Positions 47,151 to 55,840 of a stretch of DNA of 64,000 nt are shown one piece after another. The notes below the pieces were generated by a model. It had not been told where the DNA came from, did not search any database, and saw only the letters and a list, made by a program, of their open reading frames with translations. Made by a program: the position numbers and the translations under genes. Origin of the DNA: Kitasatospora arboriphila (GTDB lineage: Bacteria > Actinomycetota > Actinomycetes > Mycobacteriales > Mycobacteriaceae); assembly GCF_000717275.1 (NCBI RefSeq), contig NZ_JNYV01000009.1, positions 1-64,000 of the forward strand. The letters run 5' to 3'. The stretch's first letter is position 1. Every line of letters starts with the position of its first letter.

Positions 47151-47177
47151 GGGAACTCCGCCGCCGCGCTGACCGTT
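47151..47177 (+). promoter_or_regulatory. ECF-type promoter upstream of rseA (GGGAAC-N18-GTT)
   Basis: GGGAAC 47151-47156, 18-nt spacer, GTT 47175-47177, the same arrangement as before sigE and 31 bp after the sigE stop. It would allow SigE or a related factor to drive rseA and possibly htrA. Confidence 0.5.
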
Positions 47178-47233
47178 CTTCTTCCAGGAAATCCGTCCGT
47201 TTCGATGGGTTTCGTGCGGCGTGGAATGGCCGC

Positions 47234-47267
47234 AGTCCGTACAGTCGAGTCCGTAGAGTCGAGTCCG
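47234..47267 (+). repeat. Short direct repeats AGTCGAGTCCG in rseA leader
   Basis: AGTCGAGTCCG at 47243-47253 and 47257-47267 (14-nt period), with a further AGTCCG at 47234. Lies between the ECF-type promoter and the rseA start. Confidence 0.5.
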
Positions 47268-47306
47268 GGCAGCATCGAGTAGACGGCAGCGGAAGGGGCG
47301 ATCGTG

Positions 47307-47804
47307 ATGAGCGACCACACACCCGACGACCCCGCCGACGAGACGGTCGACGAGCGAGACGAGTCAAGGGGCATGCGCAATCGGCGCCGCGTCCTGGGGT
47401 GGTTACCGACCTCGGCGATGGTCACCACCAACAAGAACTATCGGGCGCCCGGCACGCAGGGTGGGCGCAAGTTTCTGTCGACCGAACACCTCGCGACCGA
47501 GGCTGTCGCTGCTTACGTCGACGGTGAATTGCGGATGAACGCCTACATGCGAGCGTCTCAGCATCTCGAGATGTGTGCTCAGTGCCGTGCCGAGGTCGAG
47601 GCGCAGAGCGCCGCACGGTCGGCGCTCCGGCGCTCGGGCGAGATCCCGATGCCCGCGCGCCTGCTCGGCGAACTCAATCAGATCCCGACCCGGGAGATCG
47701 ACCTCCGCGCGGCAGGTGATGCCGGTACGCAGGCCAAGGCTGATTCCCACCTCGACGCACCCGGATTCCCCGTTCATCGCGGTCAGCGGCGACGCGATCG
47801 TTAG
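47307..47804 (+). CDS. rseA: Anti-sigma factor RseA (zinc-associated)
   Basis: 165 aa. The anti-sigma helix set carries HLEMCAQC (H86, C90, C93), the ZAS motif that binds zinc and SigE. A 60-residue basic N-terminal part precedes it. Unlike many anti-sigma factors it has no membrane segment, as in mycobacterial RseA, which is released by PknB phosphorylation and ClpC1P2; that mechanism is from M. tuberculosis. ATG 47307 has GGAAGGGG upstream. Confidence 0.9.
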   Translation: MSDHTPDDPADETVDERDESRGMRNRRRVLGWLPTSAMVTTNKNYRAPGTQGGRKFLSTEHLATEAVAAYVDGELRMNAYMRASQHLEMCAQCRAEVEAQSAARSALRRSGEIPMPARLLGELNQIPTREIDLRAAGDAGTQAKADSHLDAPGFPVHRGQRRRDR

Positions 47805-47922
47805 CGACTGTGCCAGGTAGCCTCGGTGAGGATCTCACCGGCGCCGCCGGAGTGGTCCTCCAGCGATCAGCCGCAAGCGAGGGGTTCGAGTTTTTCATGA
47901 CACCGGTGACACGGGCGGGCCG

Positions 47923-49446
47923 ATGACCGAGACCGACAAGCACGGCTCCACGCCATCATCGAATCCCTACACGGCTCCGCCTGCCGCCGGCACAGTCGGT
48001 CAGGCACCTCGACTCGCGCCCCGGCCCAACGATCATCCTCCTGTTCCCGAGCGAACAGCCGCTGTCTTCGGTAGGCCCGAAGGGGTCACAGGGGCCTTCG
48101 CTGCCCCGGAGTACGCCCGGAGTCGTCCCCAGCAGCCTGTGGTTGCCAACCCCGACCCGGTGTTGCGCGAGGCCTTCTCTCGGCCCGAGGGTGCCGGCAC
48201 CCTGCAACGCGACCCGGATTCCCGCTTCGGGGAATCAGAGGAACCCGAGTCCACACCCGACCCCTGGCGGGACCCGGACGCCCCGGCGCAACTGAGTTCG
48301 CCTGCTGTGGACACCCCACCGCCTGCCGAACCCACGGTGCCCGGACGCAAACTCGGGGTCCGCGAAGTGCTCTTCGACCGCAAGGTCAGCTGGCGGGCGC
48401 TGTCCGTGCTCGCCGTGATCGCGCTGGTGGTCGGTGTGATCGGTGGTGTGGTCGGCCGGGTCACCGCGGAGGTCACCGAACCCCTTCACTCCAATACAGT
48501 CAGCCTCTCGGGCAGCGATGACGACAACGAAGACGAACCACGTAGTCAGGTCGCCCGTGTCGCCGAAGCAGTCGAAAAAGCGGTGGTGATGGTTGATGTC
48601 CGCTTGCCGAACGGCGGGGGAACCGGATCAGGCGTGGTGATCGACAAGGCCGGCTACATCGTCACGAACAACCACGTGATCTCCATGGCGGCGAACGACC
48701 GCAGCGCGAAGCTCGAGGTGGTCTTCTCCGACCGCACCCGCGTCCCCGCCCGCATCGTGGGACGCGACATCCGCACCGACCTCGCCGTGCTCAAGGTCGA
48801 CGGGGTCGACAACTTGACTGTTGCCACACTAGGCGACTCGGACAAACTTCAGATCGGCGAAGAGGTGGTGGCGTTCGGCGCGCCGCTGGGACTCGATCGC
48901 ACGGTCACCAGCGGGATCATCAGTGCCACCAACCGGGCGGTACCCCTGCGGCCCGACGAGACGTCCGACACCGACGCGGTCATCGATGCCATCCAGACCG
49001 ATGCCGCGATCAACCCGGGTAACTCGGGCGGGCCCTTGGTCGATGACCAGGGCCGGGTGATTGGCATCAACACTGCTGGTCTGGCCCCGGGCGGCGGATC
49101 GATCGGCCTGGGCTTCGCCATTCCGGTCAACGAGTTCCTCCCCGTCGCGCAGTCCCTGATCAAGGACGGCCGAGTGGTGCACGCGCAGATCGGTGTCAAC
49201 GCCAGTTCGGTTCGTAATGACAGGGTGCTCGGAGCGCAGGTGCGCAACGTCGTGGAGGCATCACCTGCCGCGGCGGCCGGTATCCGCGAGGGCGACGTCA
49301 TCACCAAGTTCGGCGATCGTGTCATCGAGGATGCCGATGAGCTGACCGTGGCCGTCCGTACGTCGGAGATCGGCACACCGGTGCCGTTCCAGTACTGGCG
49401 CGACGGACGTACCTTCGACGGCACCATCACACCCGCCGCGGACTAG
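47923..49446 (+). CDS. htrA: HtrA/DegP-like membrane serine protease
   Basis: 507 aa. A 155-residue Pro-rich cytosolic N-terminus, one membrane segment (about 159-177), a trypsin-like domain with H251 (NNHVI), D286 (RTDLAVL) and S368 (GNSGGPL), and a C-terminal PDZ domain (VVEASPAAAAGIREGDVI). Degrades or refolds damaged envelope proteins in the SigE response. ATG 47923. Gene order sigE-rseA-htrA-tatB is that of M. tuberculosis. Confidence 0.95.
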   Translation: MTETDKHGSTPSSNPYTAPPAAGTVGQAPRLAPRPNDHPPVPERTAAVFGRPEGVTGAFAAPEYARSRPQQPVVANPDPVLREAFSRPEGAGTLQRDPDSRFGESEEPESTPDPWRDPDAPAQLSSPAVDTPPPAEPTVPGRKLGVREVLFDRKVSWRALSVLAVIALVVGVIGGVVGRVTAEVTEPLHSNTVSLSGSDDDNEDEPRSQVARVAEAVEKAVVMVDVRLPNGGGTGSGVVIDKAGYIVTNNHVISMAANDRSAKLEVVFSDRTRVPARIVGRDIRTDLAVLKVDGVDNLTVATLGDSDKLQIGEEVVAFGAPLGLDRTVTSGIISATNRAVPLRPDETSDTDAVIDAIQTDAAINPGNSGGPLVDDQGRVIGINTAGLAPGGGSIGLGFAIPVNEFLPVAQSLIKDGRVVHAQIGVNASSVRNDRVLGAQVRNVVEASPAAAAGIREGDVITKFGDRVIEDADELTVAVRTSEIGTPVPFQYWRDGRTFDGTITPAAD

Positions 49447-49520
49447 ACCCGGCTGCGCTGCTGCCGACCGCCCACAGCGACTTGGCAGCCCGTTCGATTC
49501 GACAGAGCCGCCGAGGCCAG

Positions 49521-49526
49521 TAACCT
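49521..49526 (+). promoter_or_regulatory. -10 box TAACCT of tatB (leaderless)
   Basis: TAACCT, 6 nt, GTG 49533. Confidence 0.5.
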
Positions 49527-49532
49527 GGAACG

Positions 49533-50024
49533 GTGTTCAGCAGTGTTGGTTGGGGTGAGATCGCGATCTTGATGATCGCCGGCTTGGTGATCCTCGGGCC
49601 CGAGCGTCTTCCGGGTGCGGTGACCTGGGCGATGAAGTCGGTGCGTCAGGTTCGTGACTACGCCACCGGGGCCACCGCGCAGCTCAAGGAAGACCTCGGC
49701 CCCGAGTTCGATGATCTGCGCAAACCGCTGTCCGACCTGAACGAGCTGCGCGGTATGACCCCCCGATCGGTGATCACCAAGCATCTCCTCGACGGCGATG
49801 ATTCCTTCTTCACAGGGAAGTTCGATTCCGGCGACGCCAAGATCAAACCGGTCTCCCAGCCTCTGCCGACCACAGACGAGAACTCTCAGGTGATCTCGCT
49901 GAACAAGGCAGATAGCGAGCCGTCGAAGCCCGAGGCTCTGGGCGCAGGCACCTCCACGACGTCACCCGGTGCCAACACGGCCGCCCCGGCGCCCTCAGGC
50001 ATCGAGCGCTGGGACGCCACCTGA
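49533..50024 (+). CDS. tatB: Sec-independent translocase protein TatB
   Basis: 163 aa. N-terminal membrane helix with the Tat hinge ([24 protein letters not shown]), an amphipathic helix, and a Ser/Pro-rich tail. Part of the twin-arginine receptor complex with TatC, which is not in the window. GTG 49533 fits the leaderless promoter. Convergent with the ABC permease gene after 16 bp. Confidence 0.93.
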   Translation: MFSSVGWGEIAILMIAGLVILGPERLPGAVTWAMKSVRQVRDYATGATAQLKEDLGPEFDDLRKPLSDLNELRGMTPRSVITKHLLDGDDSFFTGKFDSGDAKIKPVSQPLPTTDENSQVISLNKADSEPSKPEALGAGTSTTSPGANTAAPAPSGIERWDAT

Positions 50025-50040
50025 GTCAGCTCGTTCCCGG

Positions 50041-50865
50041 TCAGGTGCGCAGGCGCCGGTACGACCGCGCCGACAGAGCGATGAACACCGCACTGATCAG
50101 CAGTGGCCAACCCACAGCGAGCGGGATGGCCCACTCGGTCAACGGCCCCTCGGTGAGTCCTGTCGGATTCCCGCACAGGTCGCGAACGGCGGTTGCGGTG
50201 GCAGAGATGGGATTCCACGCCGCGATCGCTCCCAGCCAGCCCGGCATCGTCTCTGCGGACACCACCGCGGTCGACAAGAACCCCACCGGCCAGACCAGGA
50301 CCTGAACGGCAGACGTCGCAGCGCTGCCGTGAAAGGTGAGGCCGAGGAAGATGCCCACCCACAGCAGTGCGAAACGCAGGAGCAACAGCAATGCGATGGC
50401 GGCAAGGGCAGACCCGACTCCGGCACCGATTGTCCACCCGATGAGCAGACCTCCGACGACCAGGACGGCAAGCTCGACGACCGAGTTGATCATGTCGCCG
50501 CCGACGCGCCCGAGTGAGACCGCAGAACTGCTGATCGGCATCGATCGGAACCTGTCCGTGATCCCTTTCCGGGCATCCGCGGACATGGCCGAGGTGGTGG
50601 ACTCGACACCGAACATCATTGTCATGGTCAGCATGCCGGGCAGCAGGAAGTCGATGTAGTCACCGCGGTCGGACCCCCCGGTGCCCGGGATCTCGATTGC
50701 GCCGCCGAACAGAAACCCGAAGATCAGCAAGAGCATGACGGAGAACATCAGGCCGAAGACCGGGGTCCACGGGTCTTTGACCCAGTGGGCGAGGTTTCGT
50801 CGGGTGATGACCCAGGCGTGCGTGAACAGTGCCGGCGTGGTGGCGATGGGCTGCGTCGATGTCAT
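50041..50865 (-). CDS. DrrB-like ABC-2 permease (second system)
   Basis: 274 aa. Six membrane segments, with DARKGITDRFRSMPISSSAV as the ABC-2 landmark and GFLSTAVVSAETMPGWL in the second half. Partner of the ATPase immediately upstream (ATGA overlap). Counterpart of Rv1217c, linked in mycobacteria to drug export. Distinct from the DrrAB pair of the lipid block. Confidence 0.9.
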   Translation of the reverse strand: MTSTQPIATTPALFTHAWVITRRNLAHWVKDPWTPVFGLMFSVMLLLIFGFLFGGAIEIPGTGGSDRGDYIDFLLPGMLTMTMMFGVESTTSAMSADARKGITDRFRSMPISSSAVSLGRVGGDMINSVVELAVLVVGGLLIGWTIGAGVGSALAAIALLLLLRFALLWVGIFLGLTFHGSAATSAVQVLVWPVGFLSTAVVSAETMPGWLGAIAAWNPISATATAVRDLCGNPTGLTEGPLTEWAIPLAVGWPLLISAVFIALSARSYRRLRT

Positions 50866-51890
50866 TTGTCACCTCCGGTGAGATTCGTTGCTTTCGTGGG
50901 TCTTTGGGGTGGTTCCGTAGCGCTGTGGTGTCCCTCTTCGGTTCCGGTGCCGGTGCCGGTGAGATGCAGGAACACCTCGTCGAGTGTGGGTCGGCGCAGT
51001 GTCAGGTCGATGGGTGTGATGTTCGCGGCCTCGAGCGCATGCACCACCGTGGCCAAACCGATGACCGCGGAGTCGATCTCGAACGTCGCCGAGTGGGTGT
51101 GCGCGTCGACCGAGGTTGCGGGGCTTCCGACGGCGTCGGCCAGGCCAGAGGTGAGCTGGTCGAGCGAGTCGTCGGCGGTCACGGTCACGGTCACCCGGTC
51201 GCCGCCGATGCGGCGCTTGAGTTCGTCAGGAGAGCCTTCGGCGATCACACGCCCGTGATTCATCACCGAGATACGGGCGGCCAATTGGTCGGCCTCGTCG
51301 AGATACTGAGTGGTGAGCAGCACCGTGGTTCCTGCTGCGGCGACCTCACGGACGGTGCGCCACACGTCATTTCGTCCGCGAGGGTCCAGGCCGGTGGTCG
51401 GTTCGTCGAGAAACAGGACGGCAGGCGTCAGCACCAGTCCTGCCGCGATGTCGAGGCGTCGCCGCATCCCGCCGGAGTAGCTGGAGACCGACCGTCCTGC
51501 GGCATCGGTCAGGCCGAAGCCGTCGAGCAACTCGTCGGCCCGCGCGCCCGCCCTGTTCTTGGTGAGCCCGAAGAGGCGGCCGAACATCACCAGGTTCTGG
51601 CGTCCGGTGAGCAGTTCGTCGACGGCCGCGTTCTGCCCGACCAGGCCGATCGCGTGTCTGACCGATCGGGCCCCGCCGCCGACGTCGTGGCCGGCCACCG
51701 TGGCGACTCCGGCGTCCAGGTCGATGAGGGTGGCCAGGGCCCGCACGGCCGTGCTCTTGCCGGCCCCGTTGGGACCGAGCAGGCCGTGGATGGTGCCGGC
51801 CTCCACGGTGAGGTCGAAGCCGTCGAGGGCGCGGGTGTCGCCATAGCGCTTGTGGAGGCCGATCGCTGAAATCGAGGGAGGTGACGTCAT
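50862..51890 (-). CDS. DrrA-like ABC ATPase (second system)
   Basis: 342 aa. Walker A GPNGAGKST, signature YSGGMRRRLDIAAGL, Walker B VLFLDEPTTGLD, and SLDEVF-like end (TLDEVFLHLTG). ATG 51890, with GAGGGAGG upstream. Divergent from the TetR gene, whose product probably represses this operon from the inverted repeat between them. Counterpart of Rv1218c. Confidence 0.92.
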   Translation of the reverse strand: MTSPPSISAIGLHKRYGDTRALDGFDLTVEAGTIHGLLGPNGAGKSTAVRALATLIDLDAGVATVAGHDVGGGARSVRHAIGLVGQNAAVDELLTGRQNLVMFGRLFGLTKNRAGARADELLDGFGLTDAAGRSVSSYSGGMRRRLDIAAGLVLTPAVLFLDEPTTGLDPRGRNDVWRTVREVAAAGTTVLLTTQYLDEADQLAARISVMNHGRVIAEGSPDELKRRIGGDRVTVTVTADDSLDQLTSGLADAVGSPATSVDAHTHSATFEIDSAVIGLATVVHALEAANITPIDLTLRRPTLDEVFLHLTGTGTGTEEGHHSATEPPQRPTKATNLTGGDK

Positions 51891-51902
51891 CGGATCCTTA
51901 CT

Positions 51903-51917
51903 TCGTATGCTGTACGA
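51903..51917. promoter_or_regulatory. Inverted repeat TCGTA-N5-TACGA, likely TetR operator
   Basis: Perfect 5-bp arms around TGCTG in the 76-bp gap between the ABC operon and the divergent TetR gene. A related TGTACGG-like element lies inverted near 51939, so two sites are possible. Confidence 0.55.
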
Positions 51918-51954
51918 GGTTGAGTGCGAAAGTTCACCGTACACCACACGGGGA

Positions 51955-51960
51955 TAGTGT
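51955..51960 (+). promoter_or_regulatory. -10 box TAGTGT of the TetR gene (leaderless)
   Basis: TAGTGT, 6 nt, ATG 51967. Confidence 0.5.
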
Positions 51961-51966
51961 GGGCGG

Positions 51967-52728
51967 ATGGAAGACGCAGCCGAACAACCACCGAACGTCG
52001 ACCGGACCCTGACTCTGCTGTGGCGGTCGAAGGTGGGGGAGCCGCAGGGGACGCGCGGCCCTCGGCAAAGGGTCAGTGTCGACGAGGTGGTCGCCGCCGG
52101 GATCGCGACCGCGGACGAGGAAGGGTTGGCCGCGTTCTCCATGCGCAAGGTGGCCGAACGCCTCGGCCTCGGCGTGATGTCGGTGTACACGTACGTGCCG
52201 GGCAAGTCCGAGCTCATCGGGCTGATGGTGGACGAGGTGGCCGGGGAGGTCGAGTATCTACCGCACCGGGGTGACCTGCGCGAACGGATGACCGTGATCG
52301 CACGGCAGCTATGGGACGAGTATCACCGGCACCCGTGGTTGCTGCACGTGCAGAAGAGCCGCCCCTGGATCGGACCCCACGCATCGGCGCGGTACGAATG
52401 GCAGCTCGCGGCCATCGAAGGGATCGGTCTGGACGACCTGGAGATGGATGCGACGCTCGCGGTCATCGCAGGCTTCACCGAGAGCGCTGCCCGCTCGTCG
52501 ATCGAAGCTGCCCGGGCGCGTACCGAGTCCGGGATGTCAGACGAACGGTGGTGGGAGATCAACGCGCCCGTGCTCGCCCGATTGATGGACGGAGACGACT
52601 ACCCGGTGTCCGGCCGGGTCGGTACGGCAGTGGGCGCGGAATACCAGTCCATCGGTAGCCCGGAGCGGTCGTTCGAGTTCGGGCTCGCCCGGATCATCGA
52701 CGGCGTCGAGGCGTTGCTGGACCGCTGA
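51967..52728 (+). CDS. TetR-family repressor
   Basis: 253 aa. Helix-turn-helix at about residues 38-82 (SMRKVAERLGLGVMSVYTYVPGKSEL), preceded by a 35-residue tail, then a TetR_C ligand domain. Counterpart of Rv1219c. Likely represses the divergent DrrAB-like operon and itself. Transcript probably leaderless. Confidence 0.9.
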   Translation: MEDAAEQPPNVDRTLTLLWRSKVGEPQGTRGPRQRVSVDEVVAAGIATADEEGLAAFSMRKVAERLGLGVMSVYTYVPGKSELIGLMVDEVAGEVEYLPHRGDLRERMTVIARQLWDEYHRHPWLLHVQKSRPWIGPHASARYEWQLAAIEGIGLDDLEMDATLAVIAGFTESAARSSIEAARARTESGMSDERWWEINAPVLARLMDGDDYPVSGRVGTAVGAEYQSIGSPERSFEFGLARIIDGVEALLDR

Positions 52729-52744
52729 ACCCCGCGGTGAGTGC

Positions 52745-53890
52745 TCAGTTGCGCCGAGTGGTGTCGATCCCGAGGTTCATCCCGGCCAGTCCCCGCTTGC
52801 GGATGGCCAGGCGATCGGCCACTTGACGTAGTGCTGCGCCGGCAGCGGAATCAGGCGACGAGAGGACCAACGGGACTCCCGCGTCTCCGCCCTCGCGCAG
52901 AGCCGGGTCGAGCGGGATCTGGCCGAGGAGGGGTACCTCCGCGCCGACGGCGATGGTCAGACGCTCGGACACCCGGGCTCCACCGCCGGAACCGAAGGGC
53001 TCGATCCGGCTACCGTCGGGGAGTTCCATCCACGACATGTTCTCCACGACACCCATGATCTTCTGGCGGGTCTGCAATGCGATGGCGCCGGCGCGTTCGG
53101 CCACCTCGGCTGCTGCCTGCTGCGGGGTGGTGACCACCAGGATCTCGGCGCCGGGGATGAGCTGCGCCACCGAGATGGCCACATCGCCGGTGCCGGGCGG
53201 CAGGTCGAGGAGCAGGATGTCCAGATCGCCCCAGAAGACGTCGGCGAGGAACTGTTGCAGAGCACGGTGCAACATCGGTCCGCGCCAGACGACGGGGGTG
53301 TTGCCACTGGTGAACTGGGCGATCGAGATGAATTTCACGCCATGACTCATCGGCGGCATGATCATCTTCTCGACCTGGGTGGGTTTTGCGTCGTTGCCGA
53401 GCATCCGTGGCACCGAATGGCCGTAGATGTCAGCGTCGAGCACGCCCACCTTGAGGCCCCGATCAGCAAGGGCGGCAGCAAGATTCACCGTGACGCTGGA
53501 CTTGCCGACACCACCCTTGCCCGAGGCGACCGCGTAGACCCGGGTGAGTGAGCTCGGCTGGGCGAAGGGGATGACGGGTTCGGCGCGATCACCGCGCAAA
53601 CTCTTGCGGAGTTCGGTGCGTTGCTCGTCGTTCATCACATCGAGCTCCACCGACACCGATCCGACCCCCGGCACGTCGGCCGCCGCCGCGGTGACCCGTT
53701 CGGTGATCTCGGTGCGCAGCGGGCAACCCGAGGTGGTGAGGTAGATACCGATACCCACACTGGAGTCGTCGGCGACGGTGATGGATTTGACCATGCCGAG
53801 TTCGGTGATCGGTTTACCGATCTCGGGGTCGTTCACCTTGGCCAGCGCGGCGCGAATCGATGATTCGGTCGGCAACGTTGCTTGTGTCAT
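52745..53890 (-). CDS. mrp: Mrp/ApbC-type P-loop ATPase (Fe-S carrier family)
   Basis: 381 aa. N-terminal MIP18/DUF59 domain (about 1-95) and a deviant Walker A ASGKGGVGKSS, then DADIYGHS and DLPPGTGD. Mrp/ApbC proteins carry and transfer iron-sulfur clusters in other bacteria. The CxxC that bridges the cluster between monomers is absent; the only cysteine is in TSGCPLR of the DUF59 domain. TAAACT 8 nt before the ATG points to a leaderless transcript. Confidence 0.93.
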   Translation of the reverse strand: MTQATLPTESSIRAALAKVNDPEIGKPITELGMVKSITVADDSSVGIGIYLTTSGCPLRTEITERVTAAAADVPGVGSVSVELDVMNDEQRTELRKSLRGDRAEPVIPFAQPSSLTRVYAVASGKGGVGKSSVTVNLAAALADRGLKVGVLDADIYGHSVPRMLGNDAKPTQVEKMIMPPMSHGVKFISIAQFTSGNTPVVWRGPMLHRALQQFLADVFWGDLDILLLDLPPGTGDVAISVAQLIPGAEILVVTTPQQAAAEVAERAGAIALQTRQKIMGVVENMSWMELPDGSRIEPFGSGGGARVSERLTIAVGAEVPLLGQIPLDPALREGGDAGVPLVLSSPDSAAGAALRQVADRLAIRKRGLAGMNLGIDTTRRN

Positions 53891-53898
53891 CGGCCCCG

Positions 53899-53904
53899 AG
53901 TTTA
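53899..53904 (-). promoter_or_regulatory. -10 box TAAACT of mrp (leaderless)
   Basis: Minus-strand TAAACT, 8 nt, ATG 53890. Confidence 0.5.
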
Positions 53905-53956
53905 CGCGCGCATCAACCCCCCGCCCCCACGGGCTGCCACTGCGAGCGCGGGCGTG

Positions 53957-55093
53957 CTATCGCGCCGGCGGCGGTGGTGGCGGGAGCGTGGGCAGCACGA
54001 TCGACGGCAGGCAGATGATCGGGCAGGGTGTGGGCGTGGTGGCGGAGGGTTTGGACGACGACGGGCTCTCACTCGGCGGAGCACTGCTGCTCGGCGAACT
54101 GGACGACGACGTGCTCGGTGGGGTCGACGAACCCGACGTCGGCGCGGGCAGGGGACCGGTGTCGGTGGGGGTGACGCCCGTTGCGTAACCGGCCGCCCAC
54201 GCCAGCACGTTGGCCGCGTACTCGGCGGAGTGGTTGTAGCGCATGACTGCGCTGACCTTGGTCTTCTCGGCCATGATGTCGGTGACTCCGGCACAGAGAT
54301 AACGGCCTGCCGAGTAGGTGGCGTCGAAGATGTTGTTCGGGTCGGACTTGCCGTCACCGTTTGCGTCGCTGCCCCACGAGGCCCAGGTGGAGGGGATGAA
54401 CTGCATGGGTCCCATGGCCCGGTCGTGGCCGGCGTCGCCGTCGAGACGTCCTCCGTCGGAGTCGACGATCACCTCGTTACCGGCGAGGGTGCCGTTCAAG
54501 ATGGGTCCTGCGATCGGCGTCAACGTGGTTCCCGAGCTGTCGACATTGCCGTTACCGGCATGCCCCGACTCGATACGGCCGATGCCTGCGAGCAGGAACC
54601 AAGGCAGTTTGCACTGGGGCGACTCGGCGCCGACCCGCTGTTCGGCCAGCTTGTAGGCCTGCAAGACGATGCCGGGGATACCCAGGGGTCCGTCGGGAAG
54701 TGCTGCCGCCCTCATCCGGGGGACGGCCAACGGATCCGGCATCGCGGGAAGCGCCGGACTGACCGCCGGGGGACGGAACTCGAGTTCTGGCCGGGCCGGG
54801 ATGGGAAGGATCTCCGGGGCGGCCGCCGCGACCGTCTGATCCGCCGATACGACGGTGAGGGCGGGCGCGGGTCCGATGTGCGCGCTCGAGCTGACCGCGG
54901 CCATCAATCCCACTCCGATGACAGCACACCCGGTGAGCAGCTGAACGCGTCCCCACCGGACAGAGGAGAGGTCGAAAACATGCTTCGACGGCTCTGTTCC
55001 TTGGTTCCCGCCCTTGCCCGAACGACCCCAGCGCACTTTCGGCACTCCTGTTGACTCCCCGACCCCGAACATCACGAACTGATTGTGACCCAC
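53957..55093 (-). CDS. Secreted lytic transglycosylase
   Basis: 378 aa. One membrane/signal segment (about 52-72), an MltB-type lysozyme-like domain with catalytic Glu in IGRIESGHAGNGNVD, the DRAMGPMQFIPSTWASWG block and ATYSAGRYLC, then a Ser/Pro-rich tail (SSSSSPSSSAPP) ending in poly-Pro. Cleaves peptidoglycan glycan strands. Counterpart of Rv1230c. GTG 55093 or ATG 55072 may be the start. Confidence 0.88.
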   Translation of the reverse strand: MGHNQFVMFGVGESTGVPKVRWGRSGKGGNQGTEPSKHVFDLSSVRWGRVQLLTGCAVIGVGLMAAVSSSAHIGPAPALTVVSADQTVAAAAPEILPIPARPELEFRPPAVSPALPAMPDPLAVPRMRAAALPDGPLGIPGIVLQAYKLAEQRVGAESPQCKLPWFLLAGIGRIESGHAGNGNVDSSGTTLTPIAGPILNGTLAGNEVIVDSDGGRLDGDAGHDRAMGPMQFIPSTWASWGSDANGDGKSDPNNIFDATYSAGRYLCAGVTDIMAEKTKVSAVMRYNHSAEYAANVLAWAAGYATGVTPTDTGPLPAPTSGSSTPPSTSSSSSPSSSAPPSESPSSSKPSATTPTPCPIICLPSIVLPTLPPPPPPAR

Positions 55094-55231
55094 GATACAT
55101 ATTCGTTATCGATGCTCGCGGGCGAACCATACTTATTGACCGGATCGGCGCGCAGTCGCCGGCGGGCTCGGTGGGGTCGGGAGGGGTCGGGAGGGTCACC
55201 GTCAGGAGTGGACCCGTCGAGGGAAAGGGGG

Positions 55232-55840
55232 TCAGCTCCCGTCTTCGCGCTTCTTGTCTCCGCGTTTGCGGTCGTCACCCTTCTTGGGCTCGTCACGTTT
55301 GCGTTGGTCGCCGAGGATCCGCTCGGTGAGTTCGGTCAGCAGGTCGTCGAGCTCGCGGCGCAGGTAGTCGCGGGAGACGGTGTCGCCGACGGCCAGGCGT
55401 ACCGCGGCCAGCTCCCGCGCCAGGAACTCGGTGTCCGCCTTCGTCTGTTCGGCCCGCATCCGGTCCTCTTCGAGTGAGACCTTGTCCCGGTTCTCCTGCC
55501 GATTCTGGGCCAGCAGGATCAGCGGCGCGGCGTAGGCCGCCTGGGTCGAGAACGCCAGGTTGAGCAGGATGAACGGGTAGGGATCCCACTGCAGGCTGAT
55601 CACGGCGAGGTTGAGGAAGATCCACACGATCACCAGGGCGGTCTGGATGGCGAGGTACCGGCCGGTGCCGAGGAAGCGGGCGATGCGTTCGCTGTAGACG
55701 CCGACAAGATCGCTGTCGAGGTTCAGTTTCGGCATCCACCGGCGGGTTTCGGTGGGCGTGTCGAGACGGCGGGCCGACCGCGACGATTGGCGCTCGGCCC
55801 GGCCGGACGCAGCGCGGTCGCGGTCCATGGGCCCCGTCAT
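55232..55840 (-). CDS. DUF1003 membrane protein
   Basis: 202 aa. Two close membrane segments (about residues 65-110; LVIVWIFLNLAVISLQWDPYPFILLNLAFST), the DUF1003 core, then a coiled region and a very basic Lys/Arg/Asp tail. Counterpart of Rv1231c. Function unknown. ATG 55840 overlaps the stop of the MgtE-like gene, so it is coupled to that gene. Confidence 0.88.
   Translation of the reverse strand: MTGPMDRDRAASGRAERQSSRSARRLDTPTETRRWMPKLNLDSDLVGVYSERIARFLGTGRYLAIQTALVIVWIFLNLAVISLQWDPYPFILLNLAFSTQAAYAAPLILLAQNRQENRDKVSLEEDRMRAEQTKADTEFLARELAAVRLAVGDTVSRDYLRRELDDLLTELTERILGDQRKRDEPKKGDDRKRGDKKREDGS

Noticed and set aside
54060..54140. Ser/Pro-repeat stretch as a tandem DNA repeat
   Set aside because: It encodes the low-complexity tail of the lytic transglycosylase; codons vary and there is no regular DNA unit.
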